From: Halorubrum sp. F4
GTDB taxonomy: Archaea > Halobacteriota > Halobacteria > Halobacteriales > Haloferacaceae
Reading direction: 5' to 3'
Assembly: GCF_027257195.1 (NCBI RefSeq)
Contig: NZ_JAPDFS010000005.1
Span: 1 to 64,000, forward strand
Length of the DNA: 64,000 nt
Shown here: piece by piece, positions 17,287 through 25,263 of the stretch
Position numbering within the stretch: position 1 is the stretch's first letter
Layout: each line of letters begins with the position of its first letter
The notes under the pieces: model-generated
Databases searched by the model: none
What the model was told of the DNA's origin: nothing
The model's input: only the letters and a program-made list of their open reading frames with translations
Made by a program: the position numbers and the translations under genes

Positions 17287-18864
17287 CTACGTGAACTCGC
17301 TCCCGCCGTCGGGGGCGGTCGTCGCCGGCGTCCCGGGCCGCGCCGTGCTCGAACGGGACTCATCCGCCGGGACGTGGTCGATCGAGAACTCGGAGAGCCG
17401 TTCGCGGAGTTCCGACGCTCGTTCCGCGAGCGTCGACGCGCTCCGGGAGACCTCCGTCAGCGACGACGTCTGTTGTTCGGCCGCTGCCGACACGTTGTCG
17501 GACTCGTCGTTGACCTGTCGCGCCGCCTCCGCGATCTCGTCGATCATGCTCGCCACCTCCTCGGTGGAGGCCGCCTGGTCGTCGGTCGCGTCGCTTATCT
17601 CCTGGACGCCCCGGTTGGCCTCCTCGACGTTCTCGGCGATGTCGTCGAGCGCCGAGAGCGCCTCGCCGATGGTGTCGGCTCCGGTCGTGATCCGCTGATC
17701 CACGCTCCGGATGCCGGAGAGGGCGTCGTTCGAAGTCGACTGGACGGTCTCGATCCGGTCCTCGATGTCGTCGGTCGCCTCCGCCGTCTCGGCTGCGAGC
17801 TCCTTGATCTCGTTGGCGACGACCGCGAACCCCTCTCCGGCCTTCCCCGCCCGGGCGGCCTCGATGGAGGCGTTCAACGCCAGCATGTTCGTCTGCTCGG
17901 CGATGTCCGTGATCAGCTCGGTGATCTCGCCGATCTCCTCGATCTCCACCGCCAGCGACTCCACGTCGGTTATCGTCTCGCCCGACTCGTCCTCGATGGC
18001 GGTCATCTCCTCCATCGCATCGCCGGCGGCGCGCCGCCCGGTTCGTCCGAGCTCCGCCGTCTCCTCGGATCGGACCGCGATCTCCTCGGCCGACGACGCG
18101 ACCTCCTCGACGGTCCCTGAGAGGCTCTGCATCTCCGCTGAGGTCTCACGGAGGCGGTCGGACTGCGACTCGGCGTCCGCCGCGATCGCCTGGATCGACT
18201 CGCTGACCTGCTCGCTCGCGCTTCGACTCTCGTCGGTTCCCACGGTGACCTGTTCGCTGGCGGCGGCCACCTCGTCGGCGAACTCCCGCAACCGCGCGAA
18301 CGTCCCCTCGAAGTCGTCCATCATGTCGTTGAACGCCTCGGCGATCTCCGCCATCGCGGCCGACCGGCCGTCGGGGTCCATCCGCTGGGTCAGATCGCCC
18401 TCTGCGGCCCGTCCCATCGCGGTCCCGAACCTGTGCGCCTTCCCCTGGAGGTGGTCGTTCAGTTCCTCGGCGGCCGCCCGCTCCTCTTCCGCCTCCGCTC
18501 GTGCTTGCTCGGCCTCGGAGCGGACCTGCTCGACCTCACGGCGACGACGCTCCGTCTCCGCCTGCGAGCGCTTGAGGTCCTGAACGACCGCCATCGTTCC
18601 GATCGCTCCGATCGAGAAGACGCCGACGACGATCGCCTGTAACGAGGTGCTGAGCGAGTCCATCAGCGCGCCCTCGATCCCGAGCCACTCGACGGTGACG
18701 AGCCCCATCCAGAGCGCGCCGGTGGCCGAGACGCCGACGAAGACGGCCCAGAACGTTCGTTCCAAGTCCGTGTCCCGGTAGTTCGCGATCCCGATGCCCG
18801 CGGCGGCGAGGAACCCGAGGGTCGCGATCGCGTCGACGACGGGGATCAGTCCGGCGAGCACCAT
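17287..18864 (-). CDS. Membrane-bound methyl-accepting taxis transducer (Htr-type)
   Basis: A 525-residue transducer. About three membrane helices span residues 4-95 ([56 protein letters not shown]), with no large extracellular domain. A coiled coil and HAMP-like segment follow ([14 protein letters not shown]), then the long signalling hairpin with tip [31 protein letters not shown], split here over the highly conserved E-Q-T-N-x-L-A-L-N-A region, and potential methylation Glu pairs. It should signal through CheW and CheA. The ATG at 18864 is one base after the stop of the small membrane protein gene, and the two are surely co-transcribed. The stimulus is unknown; the absence of a sensor domain suggests that the input comes through the membrane or the partner. 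Confidence 0.88.
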   Translation of the reverse strand: MVLAGLIPVVDAIATLGFLAAAGIGIANYRDTDLERTFWAVFVGVSATGALWMGLVTVEWLGIEGALMDSLSTSLQAIVVGVFSIGAIGTMAVVQDLKRSQAETERRRREVEQVRSEAEQARAEAEEERAAAEELNDHLQGKAHRFGTAMGRAAEGDLTQRMDPDGRSAAMAEIAEAFNDMMDDFEGTFARLREFADEVAAASEQVTVGTDESRSASEQVSESIQAIAADAESQSDRLRETSAEMQSLSGTVEEVASSAEEIAVRSEETAELGRTGRRAAGDAMEEMTAIEDESGETITDVESLAVEIEEIGEITELITDIAEQTNMLALNASIEAARAGKAGEGFAVVANEIKELAAETAEATDDIEDRIETVQSTSNDALSGIRSVDQRITTGADTIGEALSALDDIAENVEEANRGVQEISDATDDQAASTEEVASMIDEIAEAARQVNDESDNVSAAAEQQTSSLTEVSRSASTLAERASELRERLSEFSIDHVPADESRSSTARPGTPATTAPDGGSEFT

Positions 18865-18865
18865 C

Positions 18866-19231
18866 TCAGGCCTCCCCCGCGTCCGGGTTCGTCGTCGGGG
18901 CGTCGCCCGCGGCGTCAACCGCGCCGCCCGCGATACCTTCGGCGTCGTCCCCGTCGGCGGCGATCGTCCGCCGCCGGTACAGGTACGCGGCGGCCGCGAA
19001 CGAGAGGCCGGCACCGAGGTTACCGACGTAGTGTTCCGTGAGATTCAACAGCTCGGGGAGCACGAGGTTCTCGACGTTCGTCGCGAACGCCGCGACGGCG
19101 AGGAACGCGTACGGGACGAGGAACACTGTCGGCGTCTCGCGTCGATACAGAACGACCGGAACGACGCCGATGGCCGCGATCACGAGCACGACGAACGTCT
19201 GAGCGCCGATCGCTCCGAATACGGTTGCCAT
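18866..19231 (-). CDS. Small three-helix membrane protein paired with the transducer
   Basis: A 121-residue protein not assigned to a family by me. Three hydrophobic segments are visible: [30 protein letters not shown] and [17 protein letters not shown], each ended by Arg residues, followed by an acidic, probably disordered 35-residue tail. It contains no retinal-type lysine in a helix and no known ligand motif. Its stop lies one base before the transducer start, so it is a likely sensory or stabilising partner for that transducer, which itself has three helices. TATA-like AGGTATATGA sits about 45 bp upstream of the ATG. Function is inferred from position only. Confidence 0.7.
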   Translation of the reverse strand: MATVFGAIGAQTFVVLVIAAIGVVPVVLYRRETPTVFLVPYAFLAVAAFATNVENLVLPELLNLTEHYVGNLGAGLSFAAAAYLYRRRTIAADGDDAEGIAGGAVDAAGDAPTTNPDAGEA

Positions 19232-19437
19232 GAGTATCCACCTGCTTCGAGCGACGCCCGTTCTCCATCATATACCTTCGTAGCCGAGTATCAAGACGGG
19301 GAATCGGAGATGGAACGCTGACGATCGGAGGACGAACGGTCCCCGGCGATCGGCTCGGTCGTCGCCACGGCGAGAACGACGTCGGTCGCTGGGAGAAGTA
19401 TCGGTCGTTGGAACGGGTACTCGCGTCGACCCGTCCG

Positions 19438-19863
19438 TCACTCCTCGGTGCGGGTCCGGTCGGCGTCGGGGTCGAGCTCGCCGCGGTGGATCTTCGCGCC
19501 GTCCTGGGCGACCTGTCGGCCGAGAACTGCGCACTTGATCCGCATCGGGGAGATGTCGACGCCGAGCATCTCGGTGACGTCGTCGGTGTCGAACGCGTCG
19601 AGTTCCTCGACGGTCATCCCGCGGAGCCGCTCGGAGAGCATGCTCGCGGAGGCCATCGAGATGGCACAGCCGTCGCCGGTGAACGCGACCGCCTCGATCG
19701 TCTCGCCGTCGTCGTCGAGGGAGACGTCGACCTTGATCGTGTCGCCACAGGAGGGGTTCTCCCCGACGTGTGTGAAGTCCGGGTCCTCGAGTTCCCCGTA
19801 GTTGCGCGGGTTCTTGTAGTGGTCGAGGATCTGCTGTCGGTACATGTCCGAGCCCGTTCCCAT
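19438..19863 (-). CDS. sufU: Iron-sulfur cluster assembly scaffold (SufU/IscU type)
   Basis: A 141-residue NifU-N/IscU-fold protein. The three cysteines that hold the cluster or zinc lie in ENPSCGDTIKV, GDGCAISMASASML and PMRIKCAVLGR, and the Asp after the first Cys is present. The 18-20-residue insertion between the second and third cysteine (EELDAFDTDDVTEMLGVD) is the SufU-type feature, so it may act as a zinc-dependent sulfur acceptor for SufS rather than as a classic scaffold. The ATG at 19863 precedes MYRQQILDHYKNPRNYG, the standard N-terminus. SufS is encoded 0.9 kb upstream on the same strand. Confidence 0.9.
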   Translation of the reverse strand: MGTGSDMYRQQILDHYKNPRNYGELEDPDFTHVGENPSCGDTIKVDVSLDDDGETIEAVAFTGDGCAISMASASMLSERLRGMTVEELDAFDTDDVTEMLGVDISPMRIKCAVLGRQVAQDGAKIHRGELDPDADRTRTEE

Positions 19864-19956
19864 ACTGTATCCGGGTAGGCCTGTCGCGTTCAAAAGCGTT
19901 CCGTCGAGGCCGTCACGACGAGATGTCCCGGGCACGCTCGAAGCGGGACGGACGGT

Positions 19957-20502
19957 TCACTCCTCGGAGCGGAGCGGGGTGGACGACGCGTTCGGGCTCC
20001 CCGAGGGAAACGGGTCCGCCGCCGGCTCGGATACGGGGCCCGCCACGTCTCCGACCCTGCCGAGGGCGTTCCGGACCGCGGTAAGGAGGCGATCGTACTG
20101 GCCCCGTTCGGACCGTTTGTGGACGTATCCGGCGGCGTCGGCCTCGAACGCCCGCGCCTCGACGACGGGGTCGTGACAGGTGGTGTGGAACAGAAACGGA
20201 GTCCGGGAACCGCGCTTGCGAGCGCGTTCGAGCAGTTCGATCCCGGTGCCGTCCGGGAGTCGCTGTTCGGTCACGACGCAGTCGACGTCGTCGATGACCG
20301 CCGCCGCCGTCGAGACGCGGTCGACCGACCGAACCGTGATCCCCTCCGCGAACCGTTCGAGGAACGCCGAAAAGACCTCCGTGGACCGCGTGTCCGGCTC
20401 CACGTGGAGCACTTCCGCTTCCACCGGCGGCGTGTCCTCGGATCGTGTTCGCGTCGTTCGTGGGGCAGTTCCTGTCGCGTTCGCGTGTGGTTCGCCGGTC
20501 AT
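19957..20502 (-). CDS. Atypical response-regulator receiver protein
   Basis: A 181-residue protein (213 if the ATG at 20598 is used). The first 35-65 residues are low-complexity Thr/Pro/Arg, followed by a receiver fold: EVLHVEPDTRSTEVF, VDCVVTEQRLPDGTGIELL, TPFLFHTTCHD and AAGYVHKRSERGQYDRLL. The phospho-accepting Asp expected after VVT is Glu, and the acidic pair of the first loop is Glu-Pro-Asp, while the Lys of the last strand is kept. It therefore is probably not phosphorylated in the usual way and may be locked in an active-like state. No output domain follows; the tail is Ser/Pro-rich. It lies between sufS and sufU in the same direction, which gives no clear function. Confidence 0.7.
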   Translation of the reverse strand: MTGEPHANATGTAPRTTRTRSEDTPPVEAEVLHVEPDTRSTEVFSAFLERFAEGITVRSVDRVSTAAAVIDDVDCVVTEQRLPDGTGIELLERARKRGSRTPFLFHTTCHDPVVEARAFEADAAGYVHKRSERGQYDRLLTAVRNALGRVGDVAGPVSEPAADPFPSGSPNASSTPLRSEE

Positions 20503-20729
20503 GATGTGAGTCCGGTCCGGTGCGCCGCCTCTCGGATCGAGTACTACTGGCGTAGTATTCGATCGTTCCGGACTGACACCTTCGCTCGAATCCGTCATAA
20601 GTATTGTGCGATCCGCGTTGTCACGGGTCGAGATAACCGAATTCGAGCGACACGGGAACCACCAACACGATTCGAGAGGGGAACGGATCGGATCGGAGAC
20701 GGAGGACTCGGCGAAAGAGATCCGATCGA

Positions 20730-22007
20730 TCAGGCGAAGAGGTCTCTGGCCTCTCGGACCGCGTCGACGAGGGCGTCGACCTCCTCGACGGTGTTGTAGA
20801 GGTAGAACGACGCGCGCACGGAGGCGGCGACGCCGAGTTCGTCGTGGAGCGGTTGGGTACAGTGGTCGCCCGCCCGGATCGCGACGCCGTAGTCGTTGAG
20901 GACGCTCGAGAGGTCGTGGGCGTGGACGCCCTCGACGTTGAACGCGACGAGGCCGCCCCGCTCGTCGCCCGGCGGACCGTATATCTCCACCCCGCCGAGG
21001 TCGCTCAGGCGGTCGTAGGCGTACTCGGCGAGCAGGTTCTCGTGTTCCTCGATCCGCTCCATGCCCACGTCCTCGAGGTACTCGATCGCGGCCGCGAGAC
21101 CGATCCCCTGGGCGATCGAGGGGGTTCCCGCCTCGAACTTCCACGGGAGGTCCTCCCAGGTGGACTCCTCGAAGGTCACCTTCCGGATCATCTCGCCGCC
21201 GTAGAGGTACGGCTCCATCGACTCGAGCAGCTCCCGGCGGCCGTAGAGCGCGCCGATGCCGGTCGGTCCGCACATCTTGTGTCCCGAGAAGGCGAGGAAG
21301 TCGACGCCGAGGTCCTCGACGTCAACCGGGCGGTTCGGCACCGACTGGGCCGCGTCCGCGAAGATCAGCCCGTCGTGGTCGTGGACGAGCTCGGCCAGCT
21401 CGCGGATCGGGTTCACGGTCCCGAGCGTGTTCGAGACGTGGACGGCGGACACCATCTCGGTGTCGCCGTCGATCTTCGCCTCGGCGTCGGCCATGTCGAG
21501 TCGGCCGTCGTCGGTCACCTCGATGAACCGCACCTCCGCGCCGGTCTTCTTGCCGATCTGTTGCCAGGTGACGAGCGAGGCGTGGTGTTCCATCTGCGTG
21601 AGCACCACGTTGTCGCCGGGGCCGAGCTCCGCGAGCCCCCACGCGTACGCGACGAGGTTCATCGCCTCCGTCGTGTTCTTCGTGAAGATCACCTCCTCGC
21701 GGCCGTTCGCGCCGATGAAGTCGGCGACGACGTCGTGGGCCTCCTCGTAGGCGACGGAGGCCTCCTGGCTCAGCTGGTGGATCCCGCGGTGGACGTTGGA
21801 GTTGTAGCTCCGGTAGTAGTCCGAGATCGCGTCGACGACCGGGTCGGGGGTGTGTGAGGTCGCCGCGTTGTCGAGGTACACGAGGTCGACGTCGTCACCC
21901 TCGTCCTGTCCGGGCGAGGTGGGATCGCCGCCGACCAGCCGCTCGAGGATCGGGAAGTCGTCGCGGATCGCTTCCACGTCGAACGGGTACTGTTCTTGAA
22001 CTCCCAT
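20730..22007 (-). CDS. sufS: Cysteine desulfurase SufS
   Basis: A 425-residue class V PLP enzyme removing sulfur from cysteine for Fe-S assembly. NAATSHTPDPVVDAI starts the fold, VHRGIHQLSQEAS is the SufS-type substrate region, FADAAQSVPNRPVDV has the PLP-ring Asp and Gln, FLAFSGHKMCGPTGIG carries the PLP lysine, and RAGDHCTQPL holds the catalytic cysteine. RASFYLYNTVEEV is the family C-terminus. The ATG at 22007 is the natural start. It probably works with SufU at 19438. No SufBCD genes are in the window. Confidence 0.93.
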   Translation of the reverse strand: MGVQEQYPFDVEAIRDDFPILERLVGGDPTSPGQDEGDDVDLVYLDNAATSHTPDPVVDAISDYYRSYNSNVHRGIHQLSQEASVAYEEAHDVVADFIGANGREEVIFTKNTTEAMNLVAYAWGLAELGPGDNVVLTQMEHHASLVTWQQIGKKTGAEVRFIEVTDDGRLDMADAEAKIDGDTEMVSAVHVSNTLGTVNPIRELAELVHDHDGLIFADAAQSVPNRPVDVEDLGVDFLAFSGHKMCGPTGIGALYGRRELLESMEPYLYGGEMIRKVTFEESTWEDLPWKFEAGTPSIAQGIGLAAAIEYLEDVGMERIEEHENLLAEYAYDRLSDLGGVEIYGPPGDERGGLVAFNVEGVHAHDLSSVLNDYGVAIRAGDHCTQPLHDELGVAASVRASFYLYNTVEEVDALVDAVREARDLFA

Positions 22008-22281
22008 TGTCGGCCAGAGGGCCCCGAGCACTAACACACCTTCGGTCCGGTACGTGTTGCCCGTATCGCGGATCCGATCGAATCCGGAGGAGTTCGGCGT
22101 TTCGGCCGTGTTCCTGGTGTGATTGTGCCCGCGTTTCGATCGCGAGGGGCGTCTTCGATGTCCCAGCCGGTCGGCCGAACTCGGTCGCTACCGAAGACAC
22201 CGAGAGCGTCATCCAACGGTTCACAGACCCGTTTTCGTCGCCTCCGATTCGCTCAGTACAGATGAGAGAAGCATCGATCCT
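22008..22281. other. Intergenic region before the low-GC island
   Basis: This 274-bp stretch between the sufS start and repeat copy C holds the probable sufS promoter (TGTTAGTGCTC on the minus strand, about 25 bp before the ATG). I see no gene, tRNA or long repeat in it; open frames here have no recognisable features. Confidence 0.5.
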
Positions 22282-22520
22282 GCGGTGGCGTGCCGGTGAG
22301 CGCCCAAAGGGCGCGAACCGCCCGCGAGGGATGCGGCGAACGAAGTGAGCCGCGAGGCTGGGGAGGTGTGAGGTGCGGTGCTGTGCGGTGCGGGGTGGGC
22401 CTCAAAGGGGCAGTCGGGAGGCGGGCGCAGACGACGTAAGCACCGCAGGAACGAGCATCGCGAGTGACGAGGAGCGCAACGAGTGTGCGCCCGCCTCCCG
22501 ACTGGGGCTTTGGAGCTGTT
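22282..22520 (+). repeat. Copy C of the structured GC-rich repeat (left arm of the inverted pair)
   Basis: About 239 bp. It contains hairpin 1, GCGCCC-AAA-GGGCGC (22300-22314); hairpin 2, GCGGC/GCCGC (22333-22337 with 22349-22353) around the 11-base loop GAACGAAGTGA; the core GAGGCTGGGGAGG; a GT-rich track; CTCAAAGGGG; and a 19-bp perfect stem (22411-22429 with 22486-22504) ending in GACTGGGGCTTTGGAG. It is inverted relative to copy D at 23735, with right ends facing each other over the low-GC genes. Confidence 0.8.
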
Positions 22521-22657
22521 TTAAATTGTCATAAAACAGTTCATCATGTGGTTGCTTCAGGAGAGTGTCAAGGCTGAATCAACTACTCGGTGAGATTGTC
22601 TATCAACCAGTTGTTGAGATTCTAAACAAGTAAAATATCAGGAAGATGGTTGTACTT

Positions 22658-22837
22658 CTACCTGGCCTTTGTAGTGGTGTAGTAAACTCCTAGTGCCGTG
22701 ATCATTGCCATGAGAAACACAATCCACCGTATATGACCGCTTGGCGATCCTGGAAGTGTGCTGGTGATCCAGTTCCAGAGTGAGATGATCAGAACGAATA
22801 CCAGCGTCGCTAGACCTGTCTGTAGCGGTTTCACCAT
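22658..22837 (-). CDS. Small two-helix membrane protein (59 aa) in the low-GC island
   Basis: A 59-residue reading frame from ATG 22837 to TAG at 22658. Its first 24 residues run MVKPLQTGLATLVFVLII then SLWNWI, followed by TSTLPGSPSGHIRW and then IVFLMAMITALGVYY and TTTKAR. This is two clear membrane helices joined by a short polar loop, with a Lys/Arg at each end. An overlapping frame in another phase (22638-22847) is polar, His-rich and unconvincing. Codons are AT-rich relative to the chromosome, like the neighbouring gene. A TATA-like GATAATTATC lies about 70 bp before the ATG. Function unknown; it diverges from the HTH-membrane gene, so the two may form one module. Confidence 0.55.
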   Translation of the reverse strand: MVKPLQTGLATLVFVLIISLWNWITSTLPGSPSGHIRWIVFLMAMITALGVYYTTTKAR

Positions 22838-23015
22838 TTGCTACCACTCGGTTCGTGACCGATACTGTCGTGATGCAGATTTTGGTATCGCATCAAGATA
22901 ATTATCGGGAGTTAGTTACTTAGAGCGGGGACGAAATAGAGAATTTGAGGAATGAAGAACGGAATTCGTCAAACAAAGAACGAGATTCTACGAACGAGGA
23001 ATAGGGTCAGAGGCC

Positions 23016-23603
23016 ATGCAAACGTCTGAGATAGAACTTCCAGATTGGATTGAAACTCGTATTGACATTCCCGATAATAATCGGAGTATTACCCAATACC
23101 AAGTTGCGAAAGAGTTTGTGAAGGAGGAACGTCCCTACTATAATGTCTCCAGAATGCACGCCGCTATTGGAGAGAATGTTAGTACGGACACCGTCCAATC
23201 CCGGATGGACGAACTTGTCCAAAGAGATGTTCTGAAGAGTGAGCAGGTGAACAACGGGTCTATCTACTGGCTCAATCACGAGGATTCAAGATGGCCTATT
23301 CCTCCAGATGTGGAGGTAAAGCCAGAGCGTACAGAACCAACGGTTAGTGAGTGGAAAGATTATGGATATGTACAGCTAGCCGCCGGATCGCTCCTTGTTG
23401 TAGTTATCGGTACCGCAGTCACACTTTTCGGAACCTTTCAGACAGGTAATTTTTACACAACACCTTGGGCAGCAAGCGATATTATCGCCGTAGGGCTAAG
23501 CGCAGGAATTATGAGTTATTTTGGTCTATTTCTCGCAGGAGTACTATGGATCTTCGATATTGAAGAATTGCCTAGTGTGGAATATCTCCTCGGAAAGGAT
23601 TGA
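23016..23603 (+). CDS. Predicted HTH-plus-membrane protein in the low-GC island
   Basis: A 195-residue protein not assigned to a named family. Residues about 25-85 look like a winged helix (RSITQYQVAKEFVKEERP, VSTDTVQSRMDELVQRDVL, GSIYWLNHED). After a linker there are two membrane segments (VQLAAGSLLVVVIGTAVTLF and IIAVGLSAGIMSYFGLFLA), and a short charged tail. It could be a membrane-tethered transcription regulator. AT-rich codons and the flanking inverted repeats suggest recent acquisition. Upstream, two imperfect ~20-bp direct repeats (22955-22974 and 22975-22995) lie 20-60 bp before the ATG and could be an operator. No clear TATA box was found. Confidence 0.68.
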   Translation: MQTSEIELPDWIETRIDIPDNNRSITQYQVAKEFVKEERPYYNVSRMHAAIGENVSTDTVQSRMDELVQRDVLKSEQVNNGSIYWLNHEDSRWPIPPDVEVKPERTEPTVSEWKDYGYVQLAAGSLLVVVIGTAVTLFGTFQTGNFYTTPWAASDIIAVGLSAGIMSYFGLFLAGVLWIFDIEELPSVEYLLGKD

Positions 23604-23734
23604 ATTTGGATCTGTTAAAATCGTTCCAGTTCAATATTTCTTCTAATGAAACAGGAAGTAGGTAAGTTTGCTTGTAGGATGGATCGTGTGATCGTGAGTA
23701 CGGCGTTGCTGGCGCGGTGAATCTGACTTCGGTG

Positions 23735-23976
23735 AACGCCTCCAAAGCCCCAGTCGCGAGGACTCCCGCGGCTCGCTGTGCTCCTCGGTCGCTCACTTCG
23801 TTCGTTCCCTGCGGTGCTTGCTTCGCCGGGAATCGTCCTCGCGACTGCCCCTTTGAATCCCACCCCGCACCGCACAGCACCGCACCTCATACCTCCCCAG
23901 CCTCGTCGCTCACTTCGTTCGCGACGTCCCTCGCGGGCTCTTCGCGCCCTCCGGGCGCTCAGAGGCGCGCCACCGT
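23735..23976 (-). repeat. Copy D of the structured GC-rich repeat (right arm of the inverted pair)
   Basis: About 242 bp, reading on the minus strand. On the plus strand it shows hairpin GCGCCC-TCC-GGGCGC near 23946-23960, stem GTCGC/GCGAC (23905-23909 with 23921-23925) around the same 11-base loop as copy C, and a 13-bp stem (23751-23763 with 23835-23847). Stem bases differ from copy C on both sides so that pairing is kept. The rest of 23604-24062 has no gene I can support; an open frame crossing it is not convincing. Confidence 0.8.
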
Positions 23977-24062
23977 ATAAGGTCAGCCTCGATCGCTCCG
24001 CTGAGCCGTATCAAAAGTACCATACCGTCTCCCGACCCGGTGTACGGTATCGGGTGACTCCA

Positions 24063-25175
24063 GTGACGACGAAACGCGAATACCGAGACGACTACGACGA
24101 CAAGACCCTGTACATCCCGGGGCCGACGGAGGTCCGCGACGACGTCATCGAGGCGATGGCCCGGCCGATGTTCGGCCACCGCATGGACCGGATGACGGAC
24201 CTCTATACGACCATCGTCGAGGACACGAAGGAGTTCCTCGGCACCGACAACGAGGTCGTGATCCTGACCGCCTCCGGCACCGAGTTCTGGGAGGCGTCGA
24301 CGCTCAACCTCGTCGACGAGAACGTTCTCGTTCCGACTTGTGGGAGCTTCAGCGAGCGCCACGCCAACGTCGCCGAGCGGCTCGGCAAGGACGTCGACCG
24401 CCTGGAGTACGAGTGGGGCGAGGCGGTCAAACCCGAGGACATCCGCGAACGCCTCGAGTCGTCGGACAAACACTACGACGTGGTCGCGACCGTGATGAAC
24501 GAGTCCTCGACCGGCGTCCGGAACCCGATCGAGGAGATCGGCGACGTCCTCGCGGAGTACCCGGACACCTACTTCGTCGTCGACGCGGTCTCGGCGCTGG
24601 GCGGCGACTACGTCGACATCGACGCCCACGGGATCGACGTTATCTTCGCCTCGACGCAGAAGGCGTTCGCGATGCCGCCGGGGCTCGCGGTCTGTGTCGT
24701 CAGCGACGACGCCTACGAGCGCGAGGTCGAGAAGGGTACCTCCTCGTGGTACGGCGGTTTCCGGCGGACGATCGACTACTACGACCGGAAGGGCCAGACC
24801 CACTCGACGCCCGCCATCCCGATCATGTTGGCGTACCGCAAACAGATGAAACACATGCTCGAGGAGGGCCACCACGCCCGCGACGAGCGCCACCGCGAGA
24901 TGATGGAGTACGTCCACGAGTGGGCCGGCGACCACTTCGCGATGTTCCCCGAGGCGGGCTACGAGTCGCAGACCGTCGCCTGTATCGAGAACACGCGGGG
25001 GATCGACGTGGCCGAAACCATCGAGACGGTGAGCGAGGAGTACGACATGGCCTTCTCGAACGGCTACGGCTCGCAGCTCGGCGAGGAGACGTTCCGGATC
25101 GGGCACATGGGCGAGCACACCGTCGAGAGCGTGAGGGAGCTCACCGACGCCATCGAGGACGTGGCGGGACTCTAG
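24063..25175 (+). CDS. Class V aminotransferase (alanine-glyoxylate / serine aminotransferase type)
   Basis: A 370-residue PLP enzyme of the alanine-glyoxylate/serine-pyruvate aminotransferase family. LYIPGPTEVRDDVIEAM is the family N-terminus, MFGHRMDRMTDLY follows, VVDAVSALGGDYVDID has the PLP Asp, and VIFASTQKAFAMPPGLA has the PLP lysine. GQTHSTPAIPIMLAYRKQM and RIGHMGEHTVESV close the fold. Halophiles may use such enzymes for serine or glycine synthesis; serA is in the same window, 9 kb away, so a phosphoserine or serine role is possible but unproven. The start is GTG at 24063 or 24054. It lies right after repeat copy D. Confidence 0.84.
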   Translation: MTTKREYRDDYDDKTLYIPGPTEVRDDVIEAMARPMFGHRMDRMTDLYTTIVEDTKEFLGTDNEVVILTASGTEFWEASTLNLVDENVLVPTCGSFSERHANVAERLGKDVDRLEYEWGEAVKPEDIRERLESSDKHYDVVATVMNESSTGVRNPIEEIGDVLAEYPDTYFVVDAVSALGGDYVDIDAHGIDVIFASTQKAFAMPPGLAVCVVSDDAYEREVEKGTSSWYGGFRRTIDYYDRKGQTHSTPAIPIMLAYRKQMKHMLEEGHHARDERHREMMEYVHEWAGDHFAMFPEAGYESQTVACIENTRGIDVAETIETVSEEYDMAFSNGYGSQLGEETFRIGHMGEHTVESVRELTDAIEDVAGL

Positions 25176-25263
25176 GGACTGCTACGCCGTTTTTCGGACG
25201 GATACGAGCCTCCGACCGACGCCCGCGACAAGATACTTGAGTCCTCCCTCGGTGCTTCGAACC

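Larger units (their letters stand above)
22282..23976. mobile_element. Low-GC cassette bounded by inverted repeat copies (possible genomic islet)
   Basis: Two ~240-bp structured repeats in opposite orientation (22282-22520 and 23735-23976) enclose about 1.2 kb of much lower GC. I counted 23 G/C in the 60 bases from 23041, against 44 in the 60 bases from 24121. The interior holds two divergent small genes for membrane proteins (22658-22837 minus, 23016-23603 plus). No transposase, integrase or target duplication was seen, so mobility is a proposal; recombination between repeat copies could have delivered or could invert the cassette. Confidence 0.5.

Noticed and set aside
18866..19231. Half rhodopsin beside the transducer
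   Set aside because: Only three helices and no lysine in a helix for retinal.
20730..22007. Possible loss of the SufS catalytic cysteine
   Set aside because: The segment VRASFYLYN lacks Cys, but the true catalytic Cys is in AGDHCTQPL and is present.
22638..22847. 69-codon minus-strand frame in the low-GC island
   Set aside because: Polar and irregular; the overlapping 59-codon frame gives two clean membrane helices.
22521..23734. Insertion sequence
   Set aside because: No transposase or integrase motif lies between the repeats.
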